Shown: positions 1-9,981, numbered from the stretch's first letter. The stretch: 64,000 nt of DNA from an uncultured Collinsella sp. (GCA_900541065.1 UQIE01000004.1:62001-126000); one strand, 5' to 3'. Translations and numbers: made by a program. Notes: generated from the sequence alone by a model not told the origin.

Positions 1-612
1 GACGAGCTCGACCGCGTGACGCGTGCCGATGCCCTCGCACATCCCACGTGGGCCATGGGCGCCAAGATCACCATCGACTCCGCCACCCTCATGAACAAGG
101 GCCTGGAGCGCATTGAGGCCATGCATCTGTTTAACTGCGACCTCGATTTCATTAACGTGGTCGTGCAGCGTCAGTCCAAGATTCACTCTATGGTCGAGTT
201 CTCCGACGGCTCCGTGATGGCGCATCTCGGTGCTTCCGACATGCGTATTCCCATCCAGTTCGCGTTCTCGTATCCCGAGCGTTGGGATACTCCGGCGCCT
301 CGTATCGATTTTCGCGAGTTGGGGCAGCTCACGTTTGATGCTGCCGACATGGATACCTTCCGCTGTCTGGCACTGGCCGAGCGTGCCGGCAAGACGGGTG
401 GCACCATGCCGTGCGTGCTCAATGCCGCCAACGAGGTCGCCGTCGATGCCTTCCTGCGCGATGGCTGCAGCTTTACCGATATCGATCGCATTGTGGAATC
501 CTGCATGGATGCCCACGATGTGCAGGCGGTCGATTCGTTTGAGCAACTTCACGATATCGATGCGTGGGCGCGTGAAAAGGCTGCGCAGGTACTCGTCGCA
601 ACCCGTTCCTAA
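1..612 (+). CDS. dxr: 1-deoxy-D-xylulose 5-phosphate reductoisomerase, 3' part
   Basis: Open from the first base of the window, so the N-terminal NADPH-binding half is missing; 203 codons of the catalytic and C-terminal helical domains remain. The enzyme converts 1-deoxyxylulose 5-phosphate to 2-C-methylerythritol 4-phosphate, the committed step of the MEP isoprenoid pathway, in the cytosol. The retained stretch has the family signatures KITIDSATLMNKGLE and, further on, the LNAANE segment of the C-terminal domain. It is the first visible gene of an operon with rseP and ispG; ispG acts later in the same pathway, which supports the call. Confidence 0.95.
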   Translation, partial: DELDRVTRADALAHPTWAMGAKITIDSATLMNKGLERIEAMHLFNCDLDFINVVVQRQSKIHSMVEFSDGSVMAHLGASDMRIPIQFAFSYPERWDTPAPRIDFRELGQLTFDAADMDTFRCLALAERAGKTGGTMPCVLNAANEVAVDAFLRDGCSFTDIDRIVESCMDAHDVQAVDSFEQLHDIDAWAREKAAQVLVATRS

Positions 613-637
613 CCCATAAGGATTGCTTTTTCGTTTT

Positions 638-1999
638 ATGGATACTGTTCTGAGCGTTCTTTCATCGGTCTTTTGGGGCCTGCTGATGCTTTCCGTCCTC
701 GTGTTTTTGCACGAGGGTGGCCACTTTTTGGCGGCGCGTGCTTGCGGCGTCCGTGTGACCGAGTTCTTTTTGGGCCTGCCGTGCCGCTTTGACATCCATT
801 ACACGTCGCGTCGCATTGGAACCAAGTTTGGCGTGACCCCGCTGCTGCTGGGTGGCTACGCTGCCATCTGCGGTATGGATCCGACCGACGTCTCGTGTGC
901 CGATCGCGTGCTCGCGGCTATCTATCGTCATGGTCGCGTGACCGTGGCCGACCTTGCTGTCGAGCTCGAGCTATCCGAGGAGGTTGTGCTCGAGGCATGC
1001 GCCTTGCTCTTGGGTTGGGGCTCTATCGCGCCTTGGTATGAGGAAGGGGAGAAGCCCTCGCCGAGCTACTATCCCACCAAGTATCAGACGCTGCCGCGAG
1101 ACGCGGCGGGTTACACCACCTTTGACGGCCGCCGTTTCGATCGAGACCATGCGACTACCGAGGGCGATGTGTGGGAGCTGCCGTGCGGCGAAGCCGAGTT
1201 CCTTGCGCAAGAGCGTTCGCATACCTATCTGGGCCAGGGTTTTCTCAAGCGCGCCTTTATGCTGCTCGCGGGCATTCTCGTCAATATCCTGACGGGCTTT
1301 TTGCTGCTTATGAGCATCTACTCTATTGCGGGTGTCACCGTGCCGATGGATACCAACGTGATCGGTCAGGTTGACGAGGGGTCTATTGCCGCCAAGGCGG
1401 GTATCGAGGGCGGCGACGCGATTCTTTCGGTTGACGGAGTATCGTGCTCTACCTGGATGGACGTTTACGATGCCATCGGCAAGGCCGCCGGTAAGGACGA
1501 TATCGCCATTGAGTATGAGCGCGACGGCAAGCAGCATTCGACCTCGGTTGCGCTCAAAGAGGACGAGCGCCTAGGTGTGTATGCCTCTACGCAGGTGGTC
1601 CGTTTAGACCCCATCACGTCGGCTCGCCTTTCGTTCTCCTATGTCGTGCAGACAGCGGAGGGCGTGATGCGCCTGCTTCAGCCGCAGCATACGATGGAGA
1701 TTCTCGATCAGTCTTCTTCGATCGTGGGCATTAGCGTTATGTCCTCACAGGCTGCTGCTGCCGGCCCTGCCACGTTCCTTTCGTTTGCCGCCCTCATTTC
1801 GTTCTCGCTTGGCTTTATGAACCTGCTGCCCATCCCACCACTCGATGGCGGCAAGCTGGTCATCGAGATCATTCAAAAGATTGCTGGCCGCGAGCTTCCG
1901 CTCAAGGTCCAGACGATTGTGAGCTATGTGGGCATCGCGCTCTTTGCGCTGCTGTTTGTCTATATGCTTCGTTCCGACATCCTTCGATTTATTCTGTAG
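638..1999 (+). CDS. rseP: RseP/RasP site-2 intramembrane metalloprotease with an internal winged-helix-like insert
   Basis: 453 aa. Site-2 proteases cut membrane proteins such as anti-sigma factors within the bilayer. The zinc motif HEGGH is at residues 25-29 in the first membrane helix, a PDZ domain lies at about 235-320, and the second active-site motif NLLPIPPLDGG sits near the C-terminus, followed by a last membrane helix. Between the LLLGGYAAICGMDP loop (residues 70-82) and the next membrane segment (about 200) there are roughly 115 extra residues; residues 88-130 have the helix pattern of a winged helix. The ATG at 638 is preferred to a TTG at 623, because AAGGA at 618-622 would abut the TTG. 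It lies 25 nt after dxr. Confidence 0.93.
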   Translation: MDTVLSVLSSVFWGLLMLSVLVFLHEGGHFLAARACGVRVTEFFLGLPCRFDIHYTSRRIGTKFGVTPLLLGGYAAICGMDPTDVSCADRVLAAIYRHGRVTVADLAVELELSEEVVLEACALLLGWGSIAPWYEEGEKPSPSYYPTKYQTLPRDAAGYTTFDGRRFDRDHATTEGDVWELPCGEAEFLAQERSHTYLGQGFLKRAFMLLAGILVNILTGFLLLMSIYSIAGVTVPMDTNVIGQVDEGSIAAKAGIEGGDAILSVDGVSCSTWMDVYDAIGKAAGKDDIAIEYERDGKQHSTSVALKEDERLGVYASTQVVRLDPITSARLSFSYVVQTAEGVMRLLQPQHTMEILDQSSSIVGISVMSSQAAAAGPATFLSFAALISFSLGFMNLLPIPPLDGGKLVIEIIQKIAGRELPLKVQTIVSYVGIALFALLFVYMLRSDILRFIL

Positions 2000-2012
2000 G
2001 GGAGTGTTTGGA

Positions 2013-3095
2013 TTGTCTTTATCCCATCCTTTGCCTCGCGATTTGACGCGCCCCGTGCGTGTGGGCGGTGTGCAGATCGGTGGCGGTGCGCCGGTGGTGG
2101 TCCAATCCATGACCTGCACCGATACCGCTGACGCCCAGGCAACGCTTGCGCAAGTGTGCGCGTTGGCGCAGGCTGGCTGCGATACCGTGCGTGTGAGCGT
2201 GCCCACCGAGGCCGCGCTTGAGGGTTTCCGCACCATCTGTGCCGAGTCTCCGGTGCCGATCGTCGCCGATATCCACTTTAACCACAAGCTGGCCATTGGC
2301 GCTGTGGAGGCCGGTGCCGCCAAGCTCCGCATCAATCCCGGCAACATTGGCGATTGGGCCAAGGTCGATGCCGTGATCGATGCCGCGGGCGCCGCTGGGT
2401 GCGCGATTCGCATTGGCGTGAACGCGGGCTCGCTTGAGCAGGATATCGCCGAGCGCGAAGACCTCACGCAGCCCGAAAAGCTCGTGATGTCGAGCGAGCG
2501 CTTCGTCAAGCACTTTGAGGACCGCGGCTTTACGAACATTGTGCTTTCGGCCAAGGCCCATAGCGTGCAAACGACGCTCGATACCTATCGAGCCCTGTCG
2601 CGTGAGATTCCCCACGTTCCGCTTCACCTGGGCGTAACCGAGGCGGGTACCAAGCTTCAGGGCACCATTAAGAGCTCGGTGGGCCTTGGTATTCTGCTGT
2701 CTGAGGGTATCGGTGACACCATGCGCGTCTCTCTCACGGCCGATCCGGTTGAGGAGCCGCCGGTCGCCTGGGGAATTTTGCAGTCGCTGGGCCTGCGTCG
2801 TCGTGGTCCCGAGATTGTCTCGTGCCCCACGTGCGCCCGCTGCCAGGTTAACCTCATTCCCATCGCCGAGGAGGTCACCGAGCGGCTTAAGAACTACTCC
2901 GCGCCGCTTTCGATCGCCGTTATGGGATGCGCGGTCAATGGCCCCGGCGAGGCTTCTGATGCCGACCTGGGCGTTGCTTGCGGACGTGGTCAGGCCTTGC
3001 TCTTTTCGCATGGCCAGATCATTGGTAAAGTAGCTGAGGACCAAATTGTCGACGCGCTTATGGCAGAGGTCGACAAGCTTATTGAGGAGAAATAA
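2013..3095 (+). CDS. ispG: 4-hydroxy-3-methylbut-2-en-1-yl diphosphate synthase
   Basis: 360 aa, the usual bacterial length. IspG reductively opens the ring of methylerythritol cyclodiphosphate to give HMBPP, the penultimate MEP-pathway product, using a [4Fe-4S] cluster. The N-terminal TIM-barrel motif VVVQSMTCTDT is present; the cluster ligands are the CPTC pair in the C-terminal domain and the Cys of MGCAVNGPGE, whose Glu is the fourth ligand in characterised homologues. A TTG at 2013 is chosen because GGGGAG (1999-2003) is well spaced before it and the homologous N-terminus starts here; a GTG at 2004 is too close to that site. It begins 13 nt after the rseP stop. Confidence 0.95.
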   Translation: MSLSHPLPRDLTRPVRVGGVQIGGGAPVVVQSMTCTDTADAQATLAQVCALAQAGCDTVRVSVPTEAALEGFRTICAESPVPIVADIHFNHKLAIGAVEAGAAKLRINPGNIGDWAKVDAVIDAAGAAGCAIRIGVNAGSLEQDIAEREDLTQPEKLVMSSERFVKHFEDRGFTNIVLSAKAHSVQTTLDTYRALSREIPHVPLHLGVTEAGTKLQGTIKSSVGLGILLSEGIGDTMRVSLTADPVEEPPVAWGILQSLGLRRRGPEIVSCPTCARCQVNLIPIAEEVTERLKNYSAPLSIAVMGCAVNGPGEASDADLGVACGRGQALLFSHGQIIGKVAEDQIVDALMAEVDKLIEEK

Positions 3096-4817
<1,722 letters not shown>

Positions 4818-4847
4818 TCGACGATTTCGCTTGTAGTTCGATATACG

Positions 4848-4900
4848 GGACGGCCCCGCATTTCTCCAGATCGGGGAGATGCGGGGCCGTCCTTTTATTT
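4848..4900 (+). terminator. intrinsic terminator after proS
   Basis: A long GC-rich hairpin of about 20 bp (arms beginning GGACGGCCCCGCAT and ending ATGCGGGGCCGTCC, loop around AGAT) is followed directly by TTTTATTTT. It lies 30 bp after the proS stop. Confidence 0.92.
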
Positions 4901-4925
4901 TGTGGCATCCTCGATATCTAAAAGG

Positions 4926-4961
4926 AAAACCCCACAGCCCATATGAGCTGCGGGGTTTTTC
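4926..4961. terminator. second hairpin, probably bidirectional terminator
   Basis: AAAACCCCACAGC pairs with GCTGCGGGGTTTTT around a short loop, with a T run on the plus strand and the complementary A run on the other side. It sits between the convergent proS and APH-family kinase genes and can serve both directions. Confidence 0.8.
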
Positions 4962-4995
4962 TTGTGCCTCCGATGCGAAATAAATCGCTCAGATA

Positions 4996-5760
4996 TTACT
5001 GATAATCGACGACGTCGATCCAGTTCTTCAGGAACTCATCGTTCACGTTGCGCTTACGAGCGAGCTCGGAAGCGGCGACGATGCTCGTCCACTGACGCAC
5101 GACCTGCATGGGCATGTCGGCGCGGTCGCAGTAGAGCTCCAGGTAGGCCTCGGCCTGGTCCTTGCTGTTGAGGGCGAAGAGCAGGTAGGTGGTGGCAACG
5201 TCGGCAGCAGGGGAGCCCTGGGTAGCGTGTGCCCAGTCGCACACATAGAGCTGGCCGTCGTCGCCGACGATGACGTTGGAGGGGTTGAAGTCGCCGTGGC
5301 AGACCTTGAACTCCTTGGTCATGCCGTCCAGACGCTCCTGAAGGTTGTAGCGCGTGGTGGCATTGAGCTGATCAAGGCTGTCGATCATGCGGGCGTACTT
5401 GTCGCGCTGACGGTTGAGCAGCGGGGAGGTGTAGCCGTGGATCTCGATCTGGAGGTCGACGAACATCTCGAGGTACTCACCAAAGCGCTGGGGCTCGGCA
5501 GTCATCTTCTCGGCAAGGGTGGTGCCCGGAACCTTCTCGGTCACGAGCGCCCAGCCGTTGGCGTTCTCGAGCTGGGAAACCTCGAGCGCCTTGGGGCTGC
5601 GGATGCCGCACTCATTGATGCGGGCAAGATTCAAAGCCTCGTTGAACACGTCGGAGACAGGCTTGGTCTCGTTAAAGACCTTGACGATCTTGTCGCCCAG
5701 GTCGTAAACGACCTTGTTGCCACGGCGGACGAGCTCGGTCTTGGAATCGGGTAGCAGCAT
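4996..5760 (-). CDS. APH/choline-kinase-fold phosphotransferase, substrate unknown
   Basis: 254 aa with the aminoglycoside-phosphotransferase fold: nucleotide-binding lobe at residues 8-80, catalytic loop HGDFNPSN at 155-162 (Asp157 the expected base), and CDW at 174-176 supplying the metal-binding Asp. Proteins of this group phosphorylate hydroxyls of small molecules such as sugars, choline, homoserine or antibiotics; nothing here decides the substrate, and it should not be read as a resistance gene. It lies 88 bp downstream of adhE on the same strand, separated by an inverted repeat, so it may be partly cotranscribed. AAAGGA precedes the ATG at good spacing. Confidence 0.8.
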   Translation of the reverse strand: MLLPDSKTELVRRGNKVVYDLGDKIVKVFNETKPVSDVFNEALNLARINECGIRSPKALEVSQLENANGWALVTEKVPGTTLAEKMTAEPQRFGEYLEMFVDLQIEIHGYTSPLLNRQRDKYARMIDSLDQLNATTRYNLQERLDGMTKEFKVCHGDFNPSNVIVGDDGQLYVCDWAHATQGSPAADVATTYLLFALNSKDQAEAYLELYCDRADMPMQVVRQWTSIVAASELARKRNVNDEFLKNWIDVVDYQ

Positions 5761-5792
5761 GGTTGCATCCTTTCAACGATGCGATAGAAGCG

Positions 5793-5831
5793 ACGGCGGG
5801 GGTGTGTGAAACACCCGTGCACCCCCGCCGT
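5793..5831 (-). repeat. inverted repeat between adhE and the APH-family gene
   Basis: Twelve-base-pair arms (ACGGCGGGGGTG and CACCCCCGCCGT) enclose a 15-base loop. On the minus strand no T run follows, so it is not a standard intrinsic terminator; an RNA-processing or partial termination signal between the two genes is more likely. Confidence 0.6.
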
Positions 5832-5848
5832 TAAAAACCGTGCTAAAA

Positions 5849-8497
5849 CTAGCAGACGGCGTAGTCCTGAGGCTCGCGGCCGTAGTAGGCGTCCAGGTAG
5901 AGCTCCTTGATCTCGCTCATGAGCGGGTAGCGCGGGTTGGCGCCGGTGCACTGGTCGTTGAATGCCTGCTCGGTCATCTCGTCGAGGGTGTCGAGGAAGT
6001 ACTGCTCGTCAACACCGTAGTCGGCGATGGTCTTCTTGACGCCGATGAAGTCCTTGAGCTCCTCGAGCTTCGTGATGAAGTTCTCGAAGACCTCCTTGTC
6101 GTCCTTGCCCTCGATGCCGCAGTACTTGGCCATCTCGGCGTAGTTGTGCAGCGCGTTGGGGTAAGGATACTGGGAGAAGGTACCCATCTTGACGGGAGCC
6201 TCGGCGGCGTTGTAGCGCATGACGCGGGTCAGGATGACGGCGTTAGCGATGCCGTGGGGCAGGTGATGGAAAGCGCCGAGCTTGTGAGCCATGGAGTGGT
6301 TGAGGCCCAGGAAGGCGTTGGCGAAGGCCATACCGGCCATGCAGGAGGCGTTGTGCATCTCCTCGCGGGCGTGCGGGTCCTTGGCGCCGTTCGTGAAGCT
6401 GGAGGGCAGGTTCTCAAAGACGAGCTTGGCAGCGCGCTCGGAGAGGCCCTTGGTGTAGTCGGAAGCCATGATGGAGACGTAGGACTCGATGGCGTGGGTC
6501 ATGACGTCGATGCCGGAGGCAGCGGTCAGGCCGCGCGGGGCGGTCATGCAGTTGTCGGCGTCGACGATAGCCATGTTGGGGAGCAGCGCGTAGTCGGCGA
6601 GCGGCCACTTGATGCCGGTCTCCTTGTCGGTGATGATGGCGAACGGCGTGCACTCGGAGCCGGTACCCGAGGAGGTCGGGACGGCGACGAAGTAGGCCTT
6701 CTTGCCCATCTCGGGGAAGGTGAAGATACGCTTGCGGATGTCCATGAAGTCCATGGCCATGTCCTCAAACTTGCACTCGGGGTGCTCGTACATCATCCAC
6801 ATGATCTTGCCGGCGTCCATAGCGGAGCCACCGCCGACGGCGATGATGACGTCCGGCTCAAAGAGAGCCATCTGCTTGGCGCCGCGACGTGCGCACTGCA
6901 GCGACGGATCGGGCTCGACGTCGTAGAAGCAGTCGTGGGCGATGCCCATCTCGTCGAGCTTGGCCTCGATGGCGCGGGTGTTGCCATTCTTGAAGAGGAA
7001 CTGGTCGGTAACGATGAAGGCGCGCTTCTTGCCCATGACGTTGCCCAGCTCGTCGAGGGCGACGGGCGTGGAACCCTTCTTGAAGTAGACCTTCTCGGGA
7101 GCGCGGAACCACAGCATGTTCTCACGGCGCTCGGCCACAGTCTTAACGTTGATCAAGTGCTTCACCCCAACGTTCTCGGAGACGGAGTTGCCGCCCCAGG
7201 AGCCGCAGCCCAGGGTCAGAGACGGCTTCATGCCAAAGTTGTACAGGTCACCGATGCCACCGTGCGAGGACGGGGTGTTGATGACGATGCGGCAGGCCTT
7301 CATGACGTGCTCGAACAGGCTGATCTTCTCGGCCTGGGCGGGGTGCACGTACAGAGAGGCGGTGTGGCCCGGGCCACCGGCGAGCACCAGGTGCTCGGCC
7401 TTGTCGACGGCCTCCTGGAAGTCCTTGGCGTGGTACATGGCCAGGACCGGGGAGAGCTTCTCGTGGGAGAACTCCTCCTTGGCGGGGTCGGTGGAGGTGA
7501 CCTCGGCGATCAGGATCTTAGTCTTGGCGGGAACCTCGATGCCGGCGAGCTCGGCGATCTTGGCGGCAGCCATGCCGGGGATGCGGTGATCGAGGGCGCC
7601 GTTCTTGAACATGGCGGCACGCAGGGCCTCCATCTCGGCACCCTGCTTGACGAAGTAGCAGCCGCGCTTCTGGAACTCGGCCTTGACCTGGTCGTAGATG
7701 GTGTCGATGACGGTCACGGACTGCTCGGAAGCGCAGATCATGCCGTTGTCGAAGGTCTTGGAGTGGATGATGGAGTTGACTGCGAGCAGAACGTCGGCGG
7801 TGTCGTCGATGACGACCGGGGTGTTACCGGCGCCAACGCCCAGGGCGGGCTTGCCCGAGGAGTAGGCGGCCTTGACCATGCCCGGGCCACCGGTGGCGAG
7901 GATGATGTCGACGTCGCGCATGACCATGTTGGTCAGCTCGATGGAGGGGACATCGACCCAGCCGATGATGCCCTCGGGGGCGCCGGCCTTGACGGCGGCG
8001 TCAAGCACGAGCTTGGCAGCGGCGATGGTGCACTTGGCGGCAGCCGGGTGCGGGGAGATGATGATGGCATTGCGGGTCTTCAGGCTGATCAGCGTCTTGA
8101 AGATTGCGGTGGAGGTGGGGTTGGTCGTCGGGATGACGGCGCCCACGATGCCGATGGGCTCGGCGATCTTGGTGATGCCGTAAGCCTCGTCGCGCTCCAG
8201 GACACCACAGGTCTTGGTGTTCTTGTAAGCGTTGTAGATGTACTCTGCGGCGTAGTGGTTCTTGATGACCTTGTCCTCAAGAACGCCGCGGCCGGTCTCC
8301 TCGATGGCCATCTTCGCCAACGGGATACGAGCCTTGTTGGCGGCCATGGCGGCCTCATAGAAGATCTTGTCGACCTGCTCCTGCGTGTACGTAGCAAAAA
8401 GCGCCTGGGCCTCTCGCATCTGAGCGAGCTTAGCCTCAAGCGCCTCTACGTTGTCCACAATTGCGGGAGTAGTGTTTTCCGGTGACTTTTTCACCAT
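5849..8497 (-). CDS. adhE: bifunctional acetaldehyde-CoA/alcohol dehydrogenase
   Basis: 882 aa, the normal AdhE size. The N-terminal aldehyde dehydrogenase half (about 1-450) reduces acetyl-CoA to acetaldehyde with catalytic Cys255 in GMICASEQ; the C-terminal iron-dependent alcohol dehydrogenase half reduces acetaldehyde to ethanol and carries GGGSAMDAGK and the metal-binding HHLPHGIANA region. AdhE regenerates NAD+ during anaerobic sugar fermentation and forms spirosome filaments in other bacteria. AAGGAG lies five bases before the ATG. An extended -10 element and a 28-bp operator-like inverted repeat lie upstream, which fits single-gene redox or sugar control. Confidence 0.97.
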   Translation of the reverse strand: MVKKSPENTTPAIVDNVEALEAKLAQMREAQALFATYTQEQVDKIFYEAAMAANKARIPLAKMAIEETGRGVLEDKVIKNHYAAEYIYNAYKNTKTCGVLERDEAYGITKIAEPIGIVGAVIPTTNPTSTAIFKTLISLKTRNAIIISPHPAAAKCTIAAAKLVLDAAVKAGAPEGIIGWVDVPSIELTNMVMRDVDIILATGGPGMVKAAYSSGKPALGVGAGNTPVVIDDTADVLLAVNSIIHSKTFDNGMICASEQSVTVIDTIYDQVKAEFQKRGCYFVKQGAEMEALRAAMFKNGALDHRIPGMAAAKIAELAGIEVPAKTKILIAEVTSTDPAKEEFSHEKLSPVLAMYHAKDFQEAVDKAEHLVLAGGPGHTASLYVHPAQAEKISLFEHVMKACRIVINTPSSHGGIGDLYNFGMKPSLTLGCGSWGGNSVSENVGVKHLINVKTVAERRENMLWFRAPEKVYFKKGSTPVALDELGNVMGKKRAFIVTDQFLFKNGNTRAIEAKLDEMGIAHDCFYDVEPDPSLQCARRGAKQMALFEPDVIIAVGGGSAMDAGKIMWMMYEHPECKFEDMAMDFMDIRKRIFTFPEMGKKAYFVAVPTSSGTGSECTPFAIITDKETGIKWPLADYALLPNMAIVDADNCMTAPRGLTAASGIDVMTHAIESYVSIMASDYTKGLSERAAKLVFENLPSSFTNGAKDPHAREEMHNASCMAGMAFANAFLGLNHSMAHKLGAFHHLPHGIANAVILTRVMRYNAAEAPVKMGTFSQYPYPNALHNYAEMAKYCGIEGKDDKEVFENFITKLEELKDFIGVKKTIADYGVDEQYFLDTLDEMTEQAFNDQCTGANPRYPLMSEIKELYLDAYYGREPQDYAVC

Positions 8498-8537
8498 TTG
8501 TGTCTCCTTGCGATCGGAGATTTACCCTACGCCTTGC

Positions 8538-8546
8538 ATGATAGCA
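8538..8546 (-). promoter_or_regulatory. extended -10 element of adhE
   Basis: On the minus strand TGC-TATCAT lies about 40 nt upstream of the adhE start codon. The TG dinucleotide one base before the hexamer makes it an extended -10; no good -35 is visible at 17 nt. Confidence 0.5.
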
Positions 8547-8590
8547 AGAAATTATTCGGCGAACGGTAAGATTCCTTTAAAAGGCACACT

Positions 8591-8618
8591 AAAACGCTTC
8601 AATAAACTGAAACGTTTT
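8591..8618. promoter_or_regulatory. operator-like inverted repeat upstream of adhE
   Basis: Arms AAAACGCTTCA and TGAAACGTTTT match at 10 of 11 positions around a 6-base spacer. It lies about 45 bp upstream of the adhE -10, the place for an activator or upstream repressor site. The AAACGNTT core recalls LacI-type operators; it does not match the Rex consensus TTGTGAA-N6-TTCACAA. Confidence 0.5.
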
Positions 8619-8650
8619 AACTAAAACTATTTGCCTGCTCCACCGCCCCG

Positions 8651-8699
8651 CTCGTTGGGGACAGGCTTACATGAGTGCTTTCACTCATTTGGGACAGAC
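8651..8699 (+). repeat. REP element, upstream copy
   Basis: Two GGGACAG-type motifs flank a hairpin ATGAGTG-CTTT-CACTCAT (8671-8688). The whole segment matches the reverse complement of 9640-9690 at 44 of 49 aligned positions, so the transposase gene lies between inverted copies. Such palindromes are the usual substrate of RAYT proteins. Confidence 0.8.
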
Positions 8700-8829
8700 A
8701 TCGTTTTGCCATTTTGCCGTTCTGGGCCTGTTATTGCCGCTTATTGGATATAAATAGGTTGCAGGCTCAGCATTTCGCGTTGCTTCTCTCCTTTTAGGTG
8801 TTGCCTGAACAGTTTTGAAAGGAGAGATT

Positions 8830-9606
8830 ATGCCCCGATGCGCCCGCCCCGTTTCGATCACCGGCTGTTACCACGTCTTTGACCGCGGCAACTCCAAACA
8901 GATTATTTTTGAAGATGACTCCGACCGTTATCGTTTCTTATCGGATATCTCGGACAGGTTTGCGCGCCATGAAGTGGCGGTGTTGGCTTGGTGCCTTATG
9001 GACAATCACTTCCATTTGATGGTTGATGACCCATTTGACAACCTTTCAAAGGCAATGCAGTGTGCGCTGACGGCGTATGCCAAGTATTTCAATGGGAAAA
9101 CGGGGAGAACAGGCCATCTGTTTGACAATCGCTATTCACGGGTCGCGGTTGAGTCGGACACGCAGGCGGTACAGCTGCTCGATTATATCCATCTCAATCC
9201 CGTGAAAGGTGCGCTCGACTCGCTCGAGGCGTACCGCTGGTCAAGCTACAAGGCATATCAGCTGGGCTATGATCCCTTTGACATCTGTGATGCGGCCCCT
9301 ATGCTCGATATTGTCGGAGGCTCCCGTTGCTATTGCGAGCATCTCGAGGAAGTTGCCGGGCGCATCTGGTCAGTGGAGGCTCTTCCACGCCGGCGGATCC
9401 CCGATGAGGAGGCCCTTTCCGTTGCGCATGAAGTCCTGCCGAGCATAGATCCTGCGCTGCTCAAGGCCCTGCCACGCCCCGATCGCGATGCCTGTCTGCT
9501 GAGGCTCAGGCGGGCGCATCTCACGGTCAAGCAAATTGCCCGTATCACCGGCATCGGCGCTACAAGCGTAACCAAGGCCACCGCGGGCTGGAACGAGGCG
9601 GCGTGA
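8830..9606 (+). CDS. REP-associated tyrosine transposase (RAYT, Y1_Tnp family)
   Basis: 258 aa single-strand DNA transposase related to IS200/IS605 TnpA. The HUH metal motif is NHFH (His60 and His62) and the candidate catalytic Tyr is in AYAKYFN (Tyr83 or Tyr86), followed by the GHLFDNRYSRV segment typical of the group. A C-terminal extension of about 100 residues ends in a helix-turn-helix-like stretch (LTVKQIARITGIG). GAAAGGAGA precedes the ATG; an upstream TTG at 8815 would lie before that site. It stands alone, flanked by inverted REP copies, and reads as a domesticated transposase rather than an active insertion sequence. Confidence 0.88.
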   Translation: MPRCARPVSITGCYHVFDRGNSKQIIFEDDSDRYRFLSDISDRFARHEVAVLAWCLMDNHFHLMVDDPFDNLSKAMQCALTAYAKYFNGKTGRTGHLFDNRYSRVAVESDTQAVQLLDYIHLNPVKGALDSLEAYRWSSYKAYQLGYDPFDICDAAPMLDIVGGSRCYCEHLEEVAGRIWSVEALPRRRIPDEEALSVAHEVLPSIDPALLKALPRPDRDACLLRLRRAHLTVKQIARITGIGATSVTKATAGWNEAA

Positions 9607-9639
9607 GGCAGGGGCCGAACCGCTGCTGGCATGCGTTAC

Positions 9640-9690
9640 GTCTGTCCCCAATGCGTGAAAACACTCATGTAAGTCTGTCCCCAATGAGTG
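9640..9690 (-). repeat. REP element, downstream copy
   Basis: Inverted copy of 8651-8699: two CTGTCCCC motifs flank the imperfect hairpin ATGCGTG-AAAA-CACTCAT. It starts 33 bp after the transposase stop. Confidence 0.8.
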
Positions 9691-9691
9691 C

Positions 9692-9719
9692 AAAAAAACG
9701 CCCTCCGTAGGGGAGGGCG
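9692..9719 (-). terminator. intrinsic terminator of rpmB
   Basis: Read on the minus strand: an eight-base-pair stem (CGCCCTCC with GGAGGGCG, 5-base loop) followed by seven T. It lies about 75 bp past the rpmB stop. Confidence 0.9.
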
Positions 9720-9792
9720 CCTTTGGTAAGTTCTATATGAACGCGAGGTCTTTGACCCGGAGAGTCCGAGGTACTTGTTGGTAAGACCTTAT

Positions 9793-9981
9793 TTAGGAGC
9801 GCGCAACCTTGCCGGACTTGAGGCAGGTGGAGCAAACGTTCATCTTGCGACGGTGACCATCGACGACGACGTAGACGCGCTGGATGTTGGGGCGGAACTT
9901 ACGGTTGGTGACGCGGTGAGAGTGGCTGATGGAGCGACCGGCAACGGGGTGCTTACCGCAAACTTCGCAAACTTTGGACAT
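9793..9981 (-). CDS. rpmB: 50S ribosomal protein L28
   Basis: 62 aa structural protein of the large ribosomal subunit. It begins MSKVCEVCGKHP and has a second cysteine pair, CSTCLKSG, so it is the zinc-binding (C+) form. AAGGAGGG sits just before this ATG; in-frame codons further upstream lack a ribosome-binding site. It is transcribed alone, with its own extended -10 and terminator. Confidence 0.95.
   Translation of the reverse strand: MSKVCEVCGKHPVAGRSISHSHRVTNRKFRPNIQRVYVVVDGHRRKMNVCSTCLKSGKVARS

Noticed and set aside
4996..5760. Aminoglycoside resistance gene
   Set aside because: Only the general APH/choline-kinase fold is visible; the sequence does not show a specific resistance subfamily.
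5840..8485. Very long plus-strand open frame antisense to adhE (about 880 codons)
   Set aside because: It mirrors adhE on the opposite strand, is low in complexity (Val, Gly, Leu, Asp runs) and has no family signature; it results from GC-rich codon bias.
8591..8618. Rex redox-repressor site before adhE
   Set aside because: The arms do not match TTGTGAA/TTCACAA.
9607..9792. tRNA or small RNA gene between the transposase and rpmB
   Set aside because: No cloverleaf or TPsiC arm (GTTCRANYC) is present; the segment is REP plus the rpmB terminator and 3' untranslated region.
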